Source: CAZFVY01 sp964522665 | Lineage (GTDB): Bacteria; Verrucomicrobiota; Verrucomicrobiia; Limisphaerales; CAZFVY01 | NCBI GenBank assembly: GCA_964522665.1 | Contig: CAZFVY010000007.1 | Location: 43,423-107,422, forward strand | Direction: 5' to 3' | Length of the DNA: 64,000 nt | Shown: piece by piece, positions 53,464-61,707 of the stretch | How positions within the stretch are numbered: the stretch's first letter is position 1 | Layout of the letters: every line of letters begins with the position of its first letter | Made by a program: the position numbers and the translations under genes | Notes under the pieces: model-generated | Told to the model about the DNA's origin: nothing | Databases searched by the model: none | Seen by the model: the letters and a program-made list of their open reading frames with translations, nothing else

Positions 53464-56010
53464 ATGAGTTTTCCGTTTGAGTCCGATCTCGGGAGCATCG
53501 GGGCCGGTTTAACGCTGCGTGAGCGCGAGCAGTTGTTGCTTCCTACCTTCAGCAACTCGACGAACATGATGGCGGTCGTCCGGGTGGAACCGGGGCCATC
53601 CTTCCGCCTCGTCCTTCATAACCCCCGCTACCTTGAACTCGTCCGCGCCGCCGGCAGCAACGTCAACGCCATCGATCTCAACGGCAAGCTCCTGGACGAA
53701 CTTTGCCGGGAATGGCTGCATTACGGCCCGACCGCCACCGCGGGGGTGATTTCACGATTCGTCGAGGCGGAAGCCGCGGACCAGTCGGTGCGCTACGACG
53801 AGGTCCAGGAAACGCCGCGCGGCCGCTACTACGGCGAAAGCGTCCTGACGCCGATTCGCGACAGCTCCGGCAAATGCGTGCTCATCCTCTACTCGTCGTC
53901 GGATATCACCGACCGGATGCAGGCCGAGTTGAAGATTCGACGCCTGAATCGCCTCTACGCCGTCTCCTCAAGCATCAACGAAGCGATCGTGCGCGTGCGG
54001 GACCCGAAGAAGCTTTACGAACAGGCCTGCCGGGTCGCCGTCGAACAAGGGTTGTTGCGCATGGCCTGGGTCGGCTTACTCGAGCCGAATGGCCATACGC
54101 TCAAGCCGGTCGCGCGCTGGGGTTGGGATGACGGTTACACCGAAGAGATCGCCATCTCTTTGCACGCTGAAATCGAGGAAGGCGGGCCGAGCGGCCGGGC
54201 GCTGCGCGTCGGAGCTTACGCCGTGTGCAATGACGTCGAAAATGACGCCACGTTCCCCGCCCGGACCGAGGCGCTGGCGCGGGGTTACCGCTCGTGCGGC
54301 GCGTTCCCGCTGACCGTCAATGACCGCGTGGTCGGGTTGATGGTGATCTACGCGGATCAACCGCATTATTTTGATGAAGAAGAGTTGCGGGTACTCAACG
54401 CGCTCGCGGAAAACCTCTCCTTCGCGATGGAGTCGGCCGACAAGGAAGGCCAGCGCCTTTCCGCCGAGGAGGCGTTGCGCGAAAGCGAGGCCCGCTTCCG
54501 GCAGGTCGCCGAAAACATCGACGCCGTCCTCTGGTTGCGCGACTCCGCCAAGAACCAGATGCTCTACGTCAGCCCGGCCTACGAGCGGATTTGGGGGCGC
54601 ACGCGTGAGAGTCTCTACAGCGACCCGCGCAGTTGGCTCGAAGCGATTCATCCGTACGACCGCGAGCGGGTTCGCGAGGCGATGCTGACCAAGCAATTGC
54701 GGGGCAATTTCGACGAAGTTTACCGGATCGTGCGGCCCGACGGCTCGGTCCGTTGGGTCCGCGATCAGGCCTCGCTCATTCGCAACGACGACGGCCAGAG
54801 TTACCGCTTCGTCGGCGCCGCGCAGGACATCACGCAGAACAAGCAACTCGAAGAGCAACTGCTCCAATCCCAGAAGCTCGAAGCAATCGGCCAACTCGCC
54901 GGCGGCGTCGCGCACGATTTCAACAACCTGCTGACCATCATTCAAGGCCATGCCGCCTCGTGGCAGAATACCGAAGGGATGCCCGAGGAGATGATGGAGT
55001 CGGTGCGCGAAATCTTGGTGGCCGCCGAGCAGGCGGGCAATCTCACGCGCCAACTTTTGACCTTCAGCCGCAAGCAGGTCATCCAGCCGCGCAACGTGGA
55101 CCTGAACGAAGTCGTCAGCAGCATGACCAAGATGCTCCGGCGCGTCTTGGGCGAGGACATCACGCTGCGCGTCAGCTGCGTCCGCCGCCTCCCCTTGATC
55201 CACGCGGATACCGGTATGATGGAGCAAGTGCTGCTAAATCTGGTCGTCAACGCCCGCGACGCGATGCCCAAAGGGGGCGAATTAACCGTCAAGACCGCGG
55301 TCGAGATTTTCGAGACCTATCACCACGACAAGAATCCCGAAGCGCAGCCCGGCCCGCACGTTTGCCTGACGGTGCGCGACACCGGTTGCGGCATTCCGCC
55401 CGAGCATCTGAGCCGCATTTTCGAGCCGTTCTTTACCACCAAAGAACCGGGGCGCGGCTGCGGCCTCGGTTTGGCGACCGTTTACGGCATCGTCAAACAA
55501 CACCACGGGTGGATCGAGGTGCGGAGCCAGGTCGGCGAACACTCCGAGTTCCGCGTCTTCTTCCCGTGCCTCGGTGGCCAGGCCGCCGCGCCGGCGCCCA
55601 AGCCCAAGCAACCCGCGATTCCCGGCGGGACGGAAACCATCCTTTTCGTCGAAGACAACGACGCGGTGCGCGATTTGACCCGCGCCATTCTCGAACGCTA
55701 CGGCTATCGCGTCATCGAAGCCGCGAACGGCCACCGCGCGCTCGAAGTCTGGCAAAAGCACAAACACGAGATCGATCTCCTGCTCTCGGACATCGTCATG
55801 CCGGAAGGGATGACCGGCCTGGAGTTGGCCGAGCGCCTGGCCCAGGATCGCGACAATCTCAAGATCATCTTCACCAGCGGTTACAGCGCCGACGTCGTCG
55901 GCCAGGAGTTTCTCATCAACGAAGAGGTGAACTTCCTGCAAAAACCGTTCCGCCCCGACAAACTCCTCCAGGCGGTCCGCGCTTGCCTCGACGCCGAGGG
56001 CAAGGCTTAA
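53464..56010 (+). CDS. Hybrid sensor histidine kinase (PAS-GAF-PAS-HisKA-HATPase-REC)
   Basis: 848 residues, no membrane segment. Order: PAS-like (about 25-155, ending LILYSSSDITDRMQAELKIR), GAF (about 165-325, RDPKKLYEQACRVAVEQGLL ... GLMVIYADQPHYFDEEELRV), PAS/PAC (about 345-465, ARFRQVAENIDAVLWLRDSA ... YRIVRPDGSVRWVRDQASLI), HisKA with phospho-His484 (GGVAHDFNNLL), HATPase (N box NLVVNARDAMPKGGEL, G1 VRDTGCGIPPEHLSRIFEPF, G2 GCGLGLATVYGIV), and a C-terminal receiver with phospho-acceptor Asp776 (LLLSDIVMPEGMTGLEL). It is a cytoplasmic sensor whose signal would enter through GAF/PAS. No separate response regulator is adjacent. Confidence 0.95.
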   Translation: MSFPFESDLGSIGAGLTLREREQLLLPTFSNSTNMMAVVRVEPGPSFRLVLHNPRYLELVRAAGSNVNAIDLNGKLLDELCREWLHYGPTATAGVISRFVEAEAADQSVRYDEVQETPRGRYYGESVLTPIRDSSGKCVLILYSSSDITDRMQAELKIRRLNRLYAVSSSINEAIVRVRDPKKLYEQACRVAVEQGLLRMAWVGLLEPNGHTLKPVARWGWDDGYTEEIAISLHAEIEEGGPSGRALRVGAYAVCNDVENDATFPARTEALARGYRSCGAFPLTVNDRVVGLMVIYADQPHYFDEEELRVLNALAENLSFAMESADKEGQRLSAEEALRESEARFRQVAENIDAVLWLRDSAKNQMLYVSPAYERIWGRTRESLYSDPRSWLEAIHPYDRERVREAMLTKQLRGNFDEVYRIVRPDGSVRWVRDQASLIRNDDGQSYRFVGAAQDITQNKQLEEQLLQSQKLEAIGQLAGGVAHDFNNLLTIIQGHAASWQNTEGMPEEMMESVREILVAAEQAGNLTRQLLTFSRKQVIQPRNVDLNEVVSSMTKMLRRVLGEDITLRVSCVRRLPLIHADTGMMEQVLLNLVVNARDAMPKGGELTVKTAVEIFETYHHDKNPEAQPGPHVCLTVRDTGCGIPPEHLSRIFEPFFTTKEPGRGCGLGLATVYGIVKQHHGWIEVRSQVGEHSEFRVFFPCLGGQAAAPAPKPKQPAIPGGTETILFVEDNDAVRDLTRAILERYGYRVIEAANGHRALEVWQKHKHEIDLLLSDIVMPEGMTGLELAERLAQDRDNLKIIFTSGYSADVVGQEFLINEEVNFLQKPFRPDKLLQAVRACLDAEGKA

Positions 56011-56132
56011 GGTTGGAAGGGACGTTGCGCCCCGTCTTCGCTCGGAGCTACGACGCGGCGGAAACCCCAGGCATTCTGACACGCCATCGGCGAATCACGG
56101 CGTCGCGCTCACGGCGCGAGTAACGTTTAACC

Positions 56133-56290
56133 TTAAAACGGCAGTAGGAGCGCGCCAGATTGAGTAATGCTTTGGAGCAGAAACGGTTTGGAAAAAGCGA
56201 AGCAATACCCGCAGCGGTCTGGTGAGCTTTTTCCGAAACGTTTATGCCCAAATGATTACGCAAGATGACGGGTTCCTACTGCCGTTTTAA
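56133..56290. repeat. Nested inverted-repeat element (158 bp)
   Basis: Outer arms TTAAAACGGCAGTAGGA (56133-56149) and TCCTACTGCCGTTTTAA (56274-56290) are exact inverses of 17 bp. Inner arms AAACGGTTTGGAAAAAGC (56181-56198) and GCTTTTTCCGAAACGTTT (about 56226-56243) form an imperfect hairpin. The minus-strand open frame across it has no independent support. It lies directly beside GGTGGGGCGAGGCTC copy C. It is MITE- or RNA-like in form, with no transposase. Confidence 0.75.
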
Positions 56291-56298
56291 GCTTTGAT

Positions 56299-56454
56299 GG
56301 TGGGGCGAGGCTCGGCCGAGCCGTGGAAAGTTCCAAACGGCCGCTACCGCCCGGAACTTGTCACGGCTCGCCCGCCTTCGCCTGCAGCTCCGGCGCGGTC
56401 TGAGCGGGGTCGCGCCGAAGCTACTGCGGAGGCGGAGCAGAGCCTCGCCCCACC
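56299..56454. repeat. GGTGGGGCGAGGCTC inverted-repeat element, copy C (156 bp)
   Basis: Left boundary 56299-56313 and right boundary 56440-56454 are exact inverses. Internal sequence CGGCCGAGCCGTGGAAAGTTC... and TCACGGCTCGCCCGCCTTCG... aligns with copy A (19420-19575), and both are 156 bp. It contains no coding sequence of its own. Confidence 0.8.
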
Positions 56455-56942
56455 ATAGTCACGCCGTCAAAATGAACTTGGTCGCCAAGTCAGACGCGGC
56501 GAACCCCATCTTGGCGGGGCGACGACGCCAGCCGTCGCGGCGGCCGGGCTGTCTCCGGCGGGGCCCAAAGCGGCGCCGCGCTTCGCTTGTCGCCGCAGTC
56601 CATATTCTCGTGACAATCCGAGCGACCGCGATGTCATGGAGTGCGGCGGCAGAGCGCAGCGCCGACGCCGCTTTCGATTGACCACACGGGCGCCATCGCG
56701 CCGTCGGCGCCCAAAGCGGTTGTCGTGCTGCGCTTTCCTCGCGGATGAACAGTTCCGGGATTCGTATCAGTCCATAGGTCAACGGCGACTCGGATGATCC
56801 GACCACATTTTAGCCTACTTTCGCTGGCGTCGCGATCGGCTTGAATGCGGCGAAGCGAGCGGAAGCCGAATCGGTCTATGGCGCGATTTGGCCCGAGAGA
56901 ACTTCGCCAAATCATTCCCCCGCCGGGCAGGCCCTTGCCCGC
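56455..56942. other. Intergenic sequence, possible repeat debris
   Basis: 488 bp between repeat copy C and arsC. Minus-strand frames across it (for example SAAALHDIAVARIVTRIWTA) look like intergenic repeat sequence common in Verrucomicrobia and not a protein family. No gene, tRNA or clear terminator is supported. Confidence 0.4.
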
Positions 56943-57386
56943 TCAGGCCGCGCCTGAACCGCATACTTCTCCGCACCATTGCTCGACTTTTGCCTTGATC
57001 GCGTCGCGGACTTCGCAGGTTTTCGCGAGGCGTTCTTCGGGCGAGCCGGTGAAACTGGACGGGTCGGGGAAGCTCCAGTGCAGGCGCTTGGTGACGCCCG
57101 GAAATATCGGGCAACGTTCGGCGCTGGCTTCATCGCAGACGGTGATGACGTAGGCGAAGATTTTGCCGGACTTCACTTGGCTGAAGACATCCTTGGTCTG
57201 ATGGCCGGAGATGTCGATCCCGGCTAACCGCATGGCCTCGACGACGATCGGGTTGAGCTTGCCCGGCTCCAATCCGGCGCTGTGCGCGCAGAATCGATCG
57301 CCGCAGCGTTGGTTCAGGAACGCTTCGGCCATCTGGCTGCGGGCGCTGTTGTGAATGCAGACGAAGAGGACGTTTTCTTTTTTCAT
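56943..57386 (-). CDS. arsC: Arsenate reductase, thioredoxin-coupled/LMW-PTP fold
   Basis: 147 residues from the ATG giving MKKENVLFVCIHNSARSQMA, with GGAAA upstream. The catalytic P-loop C-I-H-N-S-A-R (Cys10-x5-Arg16) is the low-molecular-weight phosphatase/ArsC signature. A second cysteine pair, Cys84 and Cys92 (VCDEASAERCPIFPG), and WSFPDPSSFTGSPEERL match the Staphylococcus/Bacillus ArsC type, which reduces arsenate to arsenite using thioredoxin; the Cys spacing is one residue longer than in B. subtilis ArsC. The aquaporin gene lies 116 bp upstream on the same strand, an arrangement known for arsenite release through a channel. Confidence 0.92.
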   Translation of the reverse strand: MKKENVLFVCIHNSARSQMAEAFLNQRCGDRFCAHSAGLEPGKLNPIVVEAMRLAGIDISGHQTKDVFSQVKSGKIFAYVITVCDEASAERCPIFPGVTKRLHWSFPDPSSFTGSPEERLAKTCEVRDAIKAKVEQWCGEVCGSGAA

Positions 57387-57502
57387 AGAGTGATTTCCAG
57401 GCATCGCAAAAAAAGCAACTTGAGCATTCTGGCTGGTCCTCTTGCCTGTCGGCGTCGGCGCTCACTCGTTACCGATCCGTCTCTCTCGCCGGCCATGGTC
57501 GC

Positions 57503-58174
57503 CTATCCCACCGCCCCAGCGGTAGCGCAGCAACCGGTTTCGCGCACGCAACGGCAGGCGAGCGTCCCGGCCAGGGCGCCGAGCGGCGGCGCGAGCAGAT
57601 AGATCCAGAGGTGGCCGAAGTTGCCTGACACGAGCGCGGGCGCGAACGAGCGCGCGGGGTTCATCGAGGCGCCGCAGATCGGCCCGGCGAACATCGCTTC
57701 CAGGGCGATCACCGCGCCGACCGCCACCCCGGCGGTGATCCCCTTTTCCTTCGCGCCGGTCGAGACGTTGAGGATGGTCAACATGAGAAAGAAGGTAAGC
57801 ACCGCTTCGAGCACGAAGGATTGCAGGTCACTTCCGGCCGGAAGCGTCGCGCCGAGCGTTGGATGCAGCGGAAAGAGCAGACGCAGCAGCGAGCTTGCCG
57901 CCACCGCCCCGGCGACCTGGCTGGCGACGTAAGCCAGCGCGTCCTGTCCAGGAAATCGCCGCGCCGCCCAAAAACCGAGCGTCACGGCCGGATTCAAGTG
58001 CGCGCCGGAAATATCCCCGAACGTGTAAATCATCGCCAGCACGATCAATCCAAACGTCAGCGCGACCCCGACGTGCGTGATCGAGCCGCGCGAGAGATCA
58101 TCGATGACGATCGCGCCCGTCCCCGCGAAAACGAGGCCGAAGGTCCCCAAAAACTCGGCGAAGTATTTTTTCAT
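57503..58174 (-). CDS. Aquaporin/MIP channel, probable arsenite-release partner of ArsC
   Basis: 223 residues from the ATG giving MKKYFAEFLGTFGLVFAGTG. Six TM helices and both NPA boxes: SGAHLNPAVTLGFW (NPA at 61-63) and CGASMNPARSFAPALV. The N-terminal AEFLGTFxLVFxGTG and the second half (ITAGVAVGAVIALEAMFAGP) are typical of MIP family members. Water versus glycerol/arsenite selectivity cannot be set by eye. Pairing with arsC follows the known aqpS-arsC type of arsenic resistance, in which the channel lets arsenite leave the cell. A longer frame upstream runs through the operator and is rejected. Confidence 0.9.
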   Translation of the reverse strand: MKKYFAEFLGTFGLVFAGTGAIVIDDLSRGSITHVGVALTFGLIVLAMIYTFGDISGAHLNPAVTLGFWAARRFPGQDALAYVASQVAGAVAASSLLRLLFPLHPTLGATLPAGSDLQSFVLEAVLTFFLMLTILNVSTGAKEKGITAGVAVGAVIALEAMFAGPICGASMNPARSFAPALVSGNFGHLWIYLLAPPLGALAGTLACRCVRETGCCATAGAVG

Positions 58175-58246
58175 AACCGGCGCCATTCGAGGCGCGCCAC
58201 GAATAATCCAAACGCGCGCCCGATCAGTGCGCCAACATCCCATGTA

Positions 58247-58266
58247 TATTCGCATAAGCGAATATA
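58247..58266 (-). promoter_or_regulatory. Palindromic operator/promoter of the aquaporin-arsC operon
   Basis: ATATTCGC-ATAA-GCGAATAT is a perfect 8-bp-arm palindrome, with a third half site ATATTCGC overlapping at 58264-58271. It lies 73 bp upstream of the aquaporin ATG. On the minus strand it sits between TTGCGA (-35-like) and TATACA (-10-like, spacing about 19). This fits an ArsR/SmtB-type repressor site; no arsR gene is in the window. Confidence 0.7.
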
Positions 58267-58380
58267 TTCGCAACGGAAAAAGAGCGCTTCCCGGTCGTCC
58301 CTCCGCGACGAGGTGAGCTACCGGACGCCTAAGCTCGAGTTCGAAAGTCCCGTGGAAGAATTCTGTTCGTTGCTCATTCG

Positions 58381-59298
58381 TTACTCTCGTCCAGTCGAAC
58401 CCGCTTTCCGCAACTCATCCAGCTCTTCTGGGGTCTTGGGCCAATCCTTTTTCAAGAGCAGCGAAAGCCCGCGGTCGGCCAGCAATTTGCCGCCGGTCTG
58501 GCAGCGGGGGCAGTAGTTGGTCTCGTTGGCCGCGTAGCGAATCCGCTGGACCTTGCCGCCGCAAACCGGACACGGCTGTCCGTATTTCCCGTGTACCGCC
58601 ATGTCCGGCCGGAACGCGGTAACGTTCTCCGGGAAGTCGTCGCCGGTTTCCCGCCGCAACGCCGCGGTCCAGTCCGCCAGCGCCGATTGCGTGGCCTCGT
58701 GAAGCCGCGCGATGTCGGCGGGCGCGAGCTTTTGCGTCAAGGCCACGGGCGAAAGCCGCGCGCGATGGAGGATTTCATCCGAGTAGGCGTTGCCGATCCC
58801 GCTGAAAAGCCGGGGATCGGTCAACGCCCGTTTCAAGGTATGGTTGCGCGCGGTCAACGCCCGCGCGAACTCCGCCAGCGGACAGCCCATGACTTCGACG
58901 CCGCCCGGATCGTGCGCCCGCAGCGCCTCCTCGCCCTGCACCAAGTGCAGCGACGCCCGTCGTTTCGTGCCCGCCTCGGTCAACGTCAGGGCGCCGCCCG
59001 CGAACTCAAAGCTCGCCAGGCTGGCCCGGCCGGCGCCTTTCGTCCCGGCCGCGCGCCAATGCAGACGCCCGGCGATCATTAAATGCAGGATAAGCCACAA
59101 ATCCGGCTCAAAACCGAAGACGATCCGCTTCCCCAGCCGCCGCAACGCGACCACCCTTTGCCCCTCGATGGCTTGAATCGGCGGCCGCGCCGTGCGCAGC
59201 AGGAACGGATTGGCGACGCGGACGCGTTGGAGCGTCTGGCCCAGAGCCCGGCGTTCGAGCGCTTCCAAATAAATCGTGATGTCCGGCAGCTCTGGCAT
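58381..59298 (-). CDS. mutM: Formamidopyrimidine-DNA glycosylase / Nei-type glycosylase
   Basis: 305 residues. MPELPDITIYLEALERRALG gives the N-terminal Pro nucleophile (after Met removal) and Glu, as in Fpg/Nei. Other marks: GKRIVFGF, LWLILHLMIAGRLHW, DPRLFSGIGNAYSDEILHRA (H2TH region) and a C-terminal zinc finger CPVCGGKVQRIRYAANETNY-CPRC. It excises oxidised bases such as 8-oxoguanine and cleaves the abasic site. MPELPDI instead of MPELPEV hints at a sub-branch, so Nei2-like activity is possible. It stands alone; no partner genes. Confidence 0.92.
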   Translation of the reverse strand: MPELPDITIYLEALERRALGQTLQRVRVANPFLLRTARPPIQAIEGQRVVALRRLGKRIVFGFEPDLWLILHLMIAGRLHWRAAGTKGAGRASLASFEFAGGALTLTEAGTKRRASLHLVQGEEALRAHDPGGVEVMGCPLAEFARALTARNHTLKRALTDPRLFSGIGNAYSDEILHRARLSPVALTQKLAPADIARLHEATQSALADWTAALRRETGDDFPENVTAFRPDMAVHGKYGQPCPVCGGKVQRIRYAANETNYCPRCQTGGKLLADRGLSLLLKKDWPKTPEELDELRKAGSTGRE

Positions 59299-59512
59299 AA
59301 GTGGATTCGCCGCGCGGCATTATGACGCAAATCGGCCGAAGGTGGCAAACGCTTCGTCGCGCCCGCGCATCCCGGCCTAAAGAAAAGCCGATGCGCCCTT
59401 ATAGAATCACGGATAGAGTAGATTCCAGAATCCTGAGCGAAGAGGTTCGCTTGCCCAACGGCGAGTGACGAAAGCCCGGGCACACCCGTACGTCAGTCCG
59501 TCCGCCGCGCTT

Positions 59513-59601
59513 GGTGGGGCGAGGCTCCGCCGCGCCGTGAAAGGGTCTGGACGGCGGCGGCTCTCTTGAACCGACCACGGCTCGTCGAGCCTCGCCCCAC
59601 C
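59513..59601. repeat. GGTGGGGCGAGGCTC inverted-repeat element, copy D (89 bp)
   Basis: Boundaries GGTGGGGCGAGGCTC (59513-59527) and GAGCCTCGCCCCACC (59587-59601) are exact inverses. It is shorter than copies A and C; the centre retains CGCCGTGAAAGGGTCTGGAC and ACCACGGCTCG. It fills part of the 357-bp gap between fpg and yifB, where no gene is supported. Confidence 0.8.
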
Positions 59602-59655
59602 GCTCCCATCATCCGACGACAAGCGGCGGCGCCAGGTTGGCTTGGTCGTCGCCGC

Positions 59656-61182
59656 TCACGTCCACAATTGCCGGTCGAGGGAGCGGTATTGGATGGCTTC
59701 GGAGACGTGGTCGGCGGCGAGCTTTTCGGCGCCGGCGAGGTCGGCGATGGTGCGGGCGACCTTGAGGATGCGGTCGTAGGCGCGGGCGCTGAGTTGGAGG
59801 TCGGTCATCGCGTAGTTCAGGAGATTCAAGGCGGCCTCGTCGAGGGCGCAATGGGCCTTGAGTTCGCGGCTGCCCATGCGCGCGTTGCAGGTGACGCGCG
59901 GTTTGCTGGCGAAACGCTTTTGCTGGCGCTGTCGCGCGGCGATGACGCGCTCGCGAATCTTCGCCGAGGCCTCGCCGGGCGGCTCGGCGGCCAGTTGGCG
60001 GAATTTGACCGGCGGGACCTCGACGTGCAGATCAATCCGATCGAGCAGCGGACCGGAGACGCGCCCGAGGTAATTCTGAATCTCACGCGGCGAACTGCGC
60101 GACTCGGAGGGCATCTTGCCATCCGGGGAGGGATTCATCGCGGCGACGAGCATGAATTGCGCGGGAAAGGTCATCGTGCCGGCCGCGCGGGAGATGGTGA
60201 CGTGGCCCTCCTCGAGCGGCTGGCGCATCGTCTCCAGCGCGCTTCGCTTGAACTCGGGCAATTCGTCGAGAAACAACACGCCGTGATGAGCGAGCGAAAT
60301 CTCGCCGGGGGTCGGGTTCGCGTTGCCCCCGAGCAAGCCGGCGTCGCTCGCGGTATGATGCGGCGACCGAAACGGCCGGCGCGTGACCAGCGCCTGGCCG
60401 GGCGCGAGCAGGCCGACGATACTGTGGACCTTCGTCGTTTCGAGCGCTTCCTCGAGGGTCAATGGCGGCAGGATGGTCGGCAGCCGTTTGGCGAGCATCG
60501 ATTTGCCGGTGCCGGGCGGTCCGATGAGCAGGACGTTGTGCCCGCCGGCGGCGGCGACTTCGAGGGCGCGCTTGACCGATTCCTGGCCTTTCACCTCGGC
60601 GAAATCGATCTCATCCTCGAACGTTTGCGCGAAGACCTGCGCGGTATCGACCTTGGTCGGATTGATGCGCAGCTCGCCTTCGAGAAAGCCGACCGCCTCG
60701 CGCAAATTCTGGACCGGGATCACCTGCAACCCGCTCACCACGGCCGCCTCGGCGGCGTTGTCCACCGGCACCAGCAGGCCGGACTTCCCCTCGGCCCGCG
60801 CGCGCAACGCGATCGAGAGCGCGCCCTTGATCGGACGCAACCCGCCGTTGAGCGCCAGTTCGCCGACCATCACGAAATTCTCCAACTGGTCGCAATGAAA
60901 CTGTTCGTTCGCGGCCAACATGCCGATGGCGATCGGCAGGTCAAAGCTCGGGCCTTCCTTTTTGACGTCGGCGGGCGCGAGATTGATCGTGGTGCGGCCG
61001 AGGGCGAACTTGAACCCCGAGTTGGTGATGGCGGTATTGACGCGGTCCTTGGACTCCTTCACCGCCGCGTCCGGCAGGCCGACGATGACCACAATGGTGT
61101 CGCCCCAACCCGCGTTGACTTCCACTTCCACGGGGTAAGCTTCGATGCCCTGAACGGCCGCCGAACAGACCTTGGCTAGCAT
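59656..61182 (-). CDS. comM: YifB/ComM-type Mg-chelatase-like AAA+ ATPase
   Basis: 508 residues from the ATG giving MLAKVCSAAVQGIEAYPVEV; an upstream in-frame extension lacks family resemblance. N-terminal ChlI-like domain (GDTIVVIVGLPDAAVKESKD, RTTINLAPADVKKEGPSFDL), AAA+ core with Walker A GPPGTGKS (221-228), RPFRSPHHTASDAGLLGGN, Walker B FLDELPEF (304-311), and a C-terminal Mg_chelatase_C domain (LDRIDLHVEVPPVKFRQL, LSARAYDRILKVARTIADLA). ComM proteins are branch-migration helicases that help integrate DNA during natural transformation. It stands alone in a single-gene unit. Confidence 0.94.
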   Translation of the reverse strand: MLAKVCSAAVQGIEAYPVEVEVNAGWGDTIVVIVGLPDAAVKESKDRVNTAITNSGFKFALGRTTINLAPADVKKEGPSFDLPIAIGMLAANEQFHCDQLENFVMVGELALNGGLRPIKGALSIALRARAEGKSGLLVPVDNAAEAAVVSGLQVIPVQNLREAVGFLEGELRINPTKVDTAQVFAQTFEDEIDFAEVKGQESVKRALEVAAAGGHNVLLIGPPGTGKSMLAKRLPTILPPLTLEEALETTKVHSIVGLLAPGQALVTRRPFRSPHHTASDAGLLGGNANPTPGEISLAHHGVLFLDELPEFKRSALETMRQPLEEGHVTISRAAGTMTFPAQFMLVAAMNPSPDGKMPSESRSSPREIQNYLGRVSGPLLDRIDLHVEVPPVKFRQLAAEPPGEASAKIRERVIAARQRQQKRFASKPRVTCNARMGSRELKAHCALDEAALNLLNYAMTDLQLSARAYDRILKVARTIADLAGAEKLAADHVSEAIQYRSLDRQLWT

Positions 61183-61398
61183 CGTTCCCTTATCGCCGAC
61201 CCCGCCGGGGAATTCAACCTGGAAACGTGTTTCGGATCGACCGCCACGCGTGACCAAAACCAACCACCGCGGCTGGGAAACCCTGGATTCACCTAGCCCT
61301 GTGAAAATGTCATGGCGGCACGGGCCTTCGAGCGAGTCCGCGCAAAGTCGCGCAATTCCGTTGACCAGCCGATACCACGGTCCCAGGATTCAATTGCT

Positions 61399-61563
61399 AT
61401 GAAATCATTTAACATCTCGTTCAGAGGGAAAAAGGACGTGGACAACATCGTTGCCGAAAAGTACGAGCGGAGGGACGACTGGTTTGTCTTCCTCAGTGAA
61501 AAGGGCGAGGTGATGGGCGAGTATTTCGTAGGCTCGGTCGAATACATCAAGCTGGTGGCGTAA
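61399..61563 (+). CDS. Small hypothetical protein (54 aa)
   Basis: 54 residues from the ATG giving MKSFNISFRGKKDVDNIVAE, then KYERRDDWFVFLSEKGEVMG and EYFVGSVEYIKLVA. The composition is balanced, with a plausible beta-strand/helix order and a lower GC than the surrounding DNA, so it reads as a real small soluble protein. AGGA lies about 11 bp upstream. I do not recognise a family. It is transcribed away from comM. Confidence 0.55.
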   Translation: MKSFNISFRGKKDVDNIVAEKYERRDDWFVFLSEKGEVMGEYFVGSVEYIKLVA

Positions 61564-61707
61564 CCGCCGCGTCGCGCTGGTTCAAAGGCAGGCCTGACTC
61601 GGATTCAAGACCGATTCCACGGACAAGCCGGCTTTTGGATGATTCAATCGGCCTTGCCTTGTTTAGTCGTGAGCAGTCGGTCGCTCGGTGACAGCGTGCG
61701 GCGGCTC

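Noticed and set aside
56048..56263. 71-residue minus-strand open frame
   Set aside because: It coincides with the nested inverted-repeat element and has no other support.
59566..61179. 537-residue plus-strand open frame
   Set aside because: Antisense to comM/yifB, and it begins inside repeat copy D.
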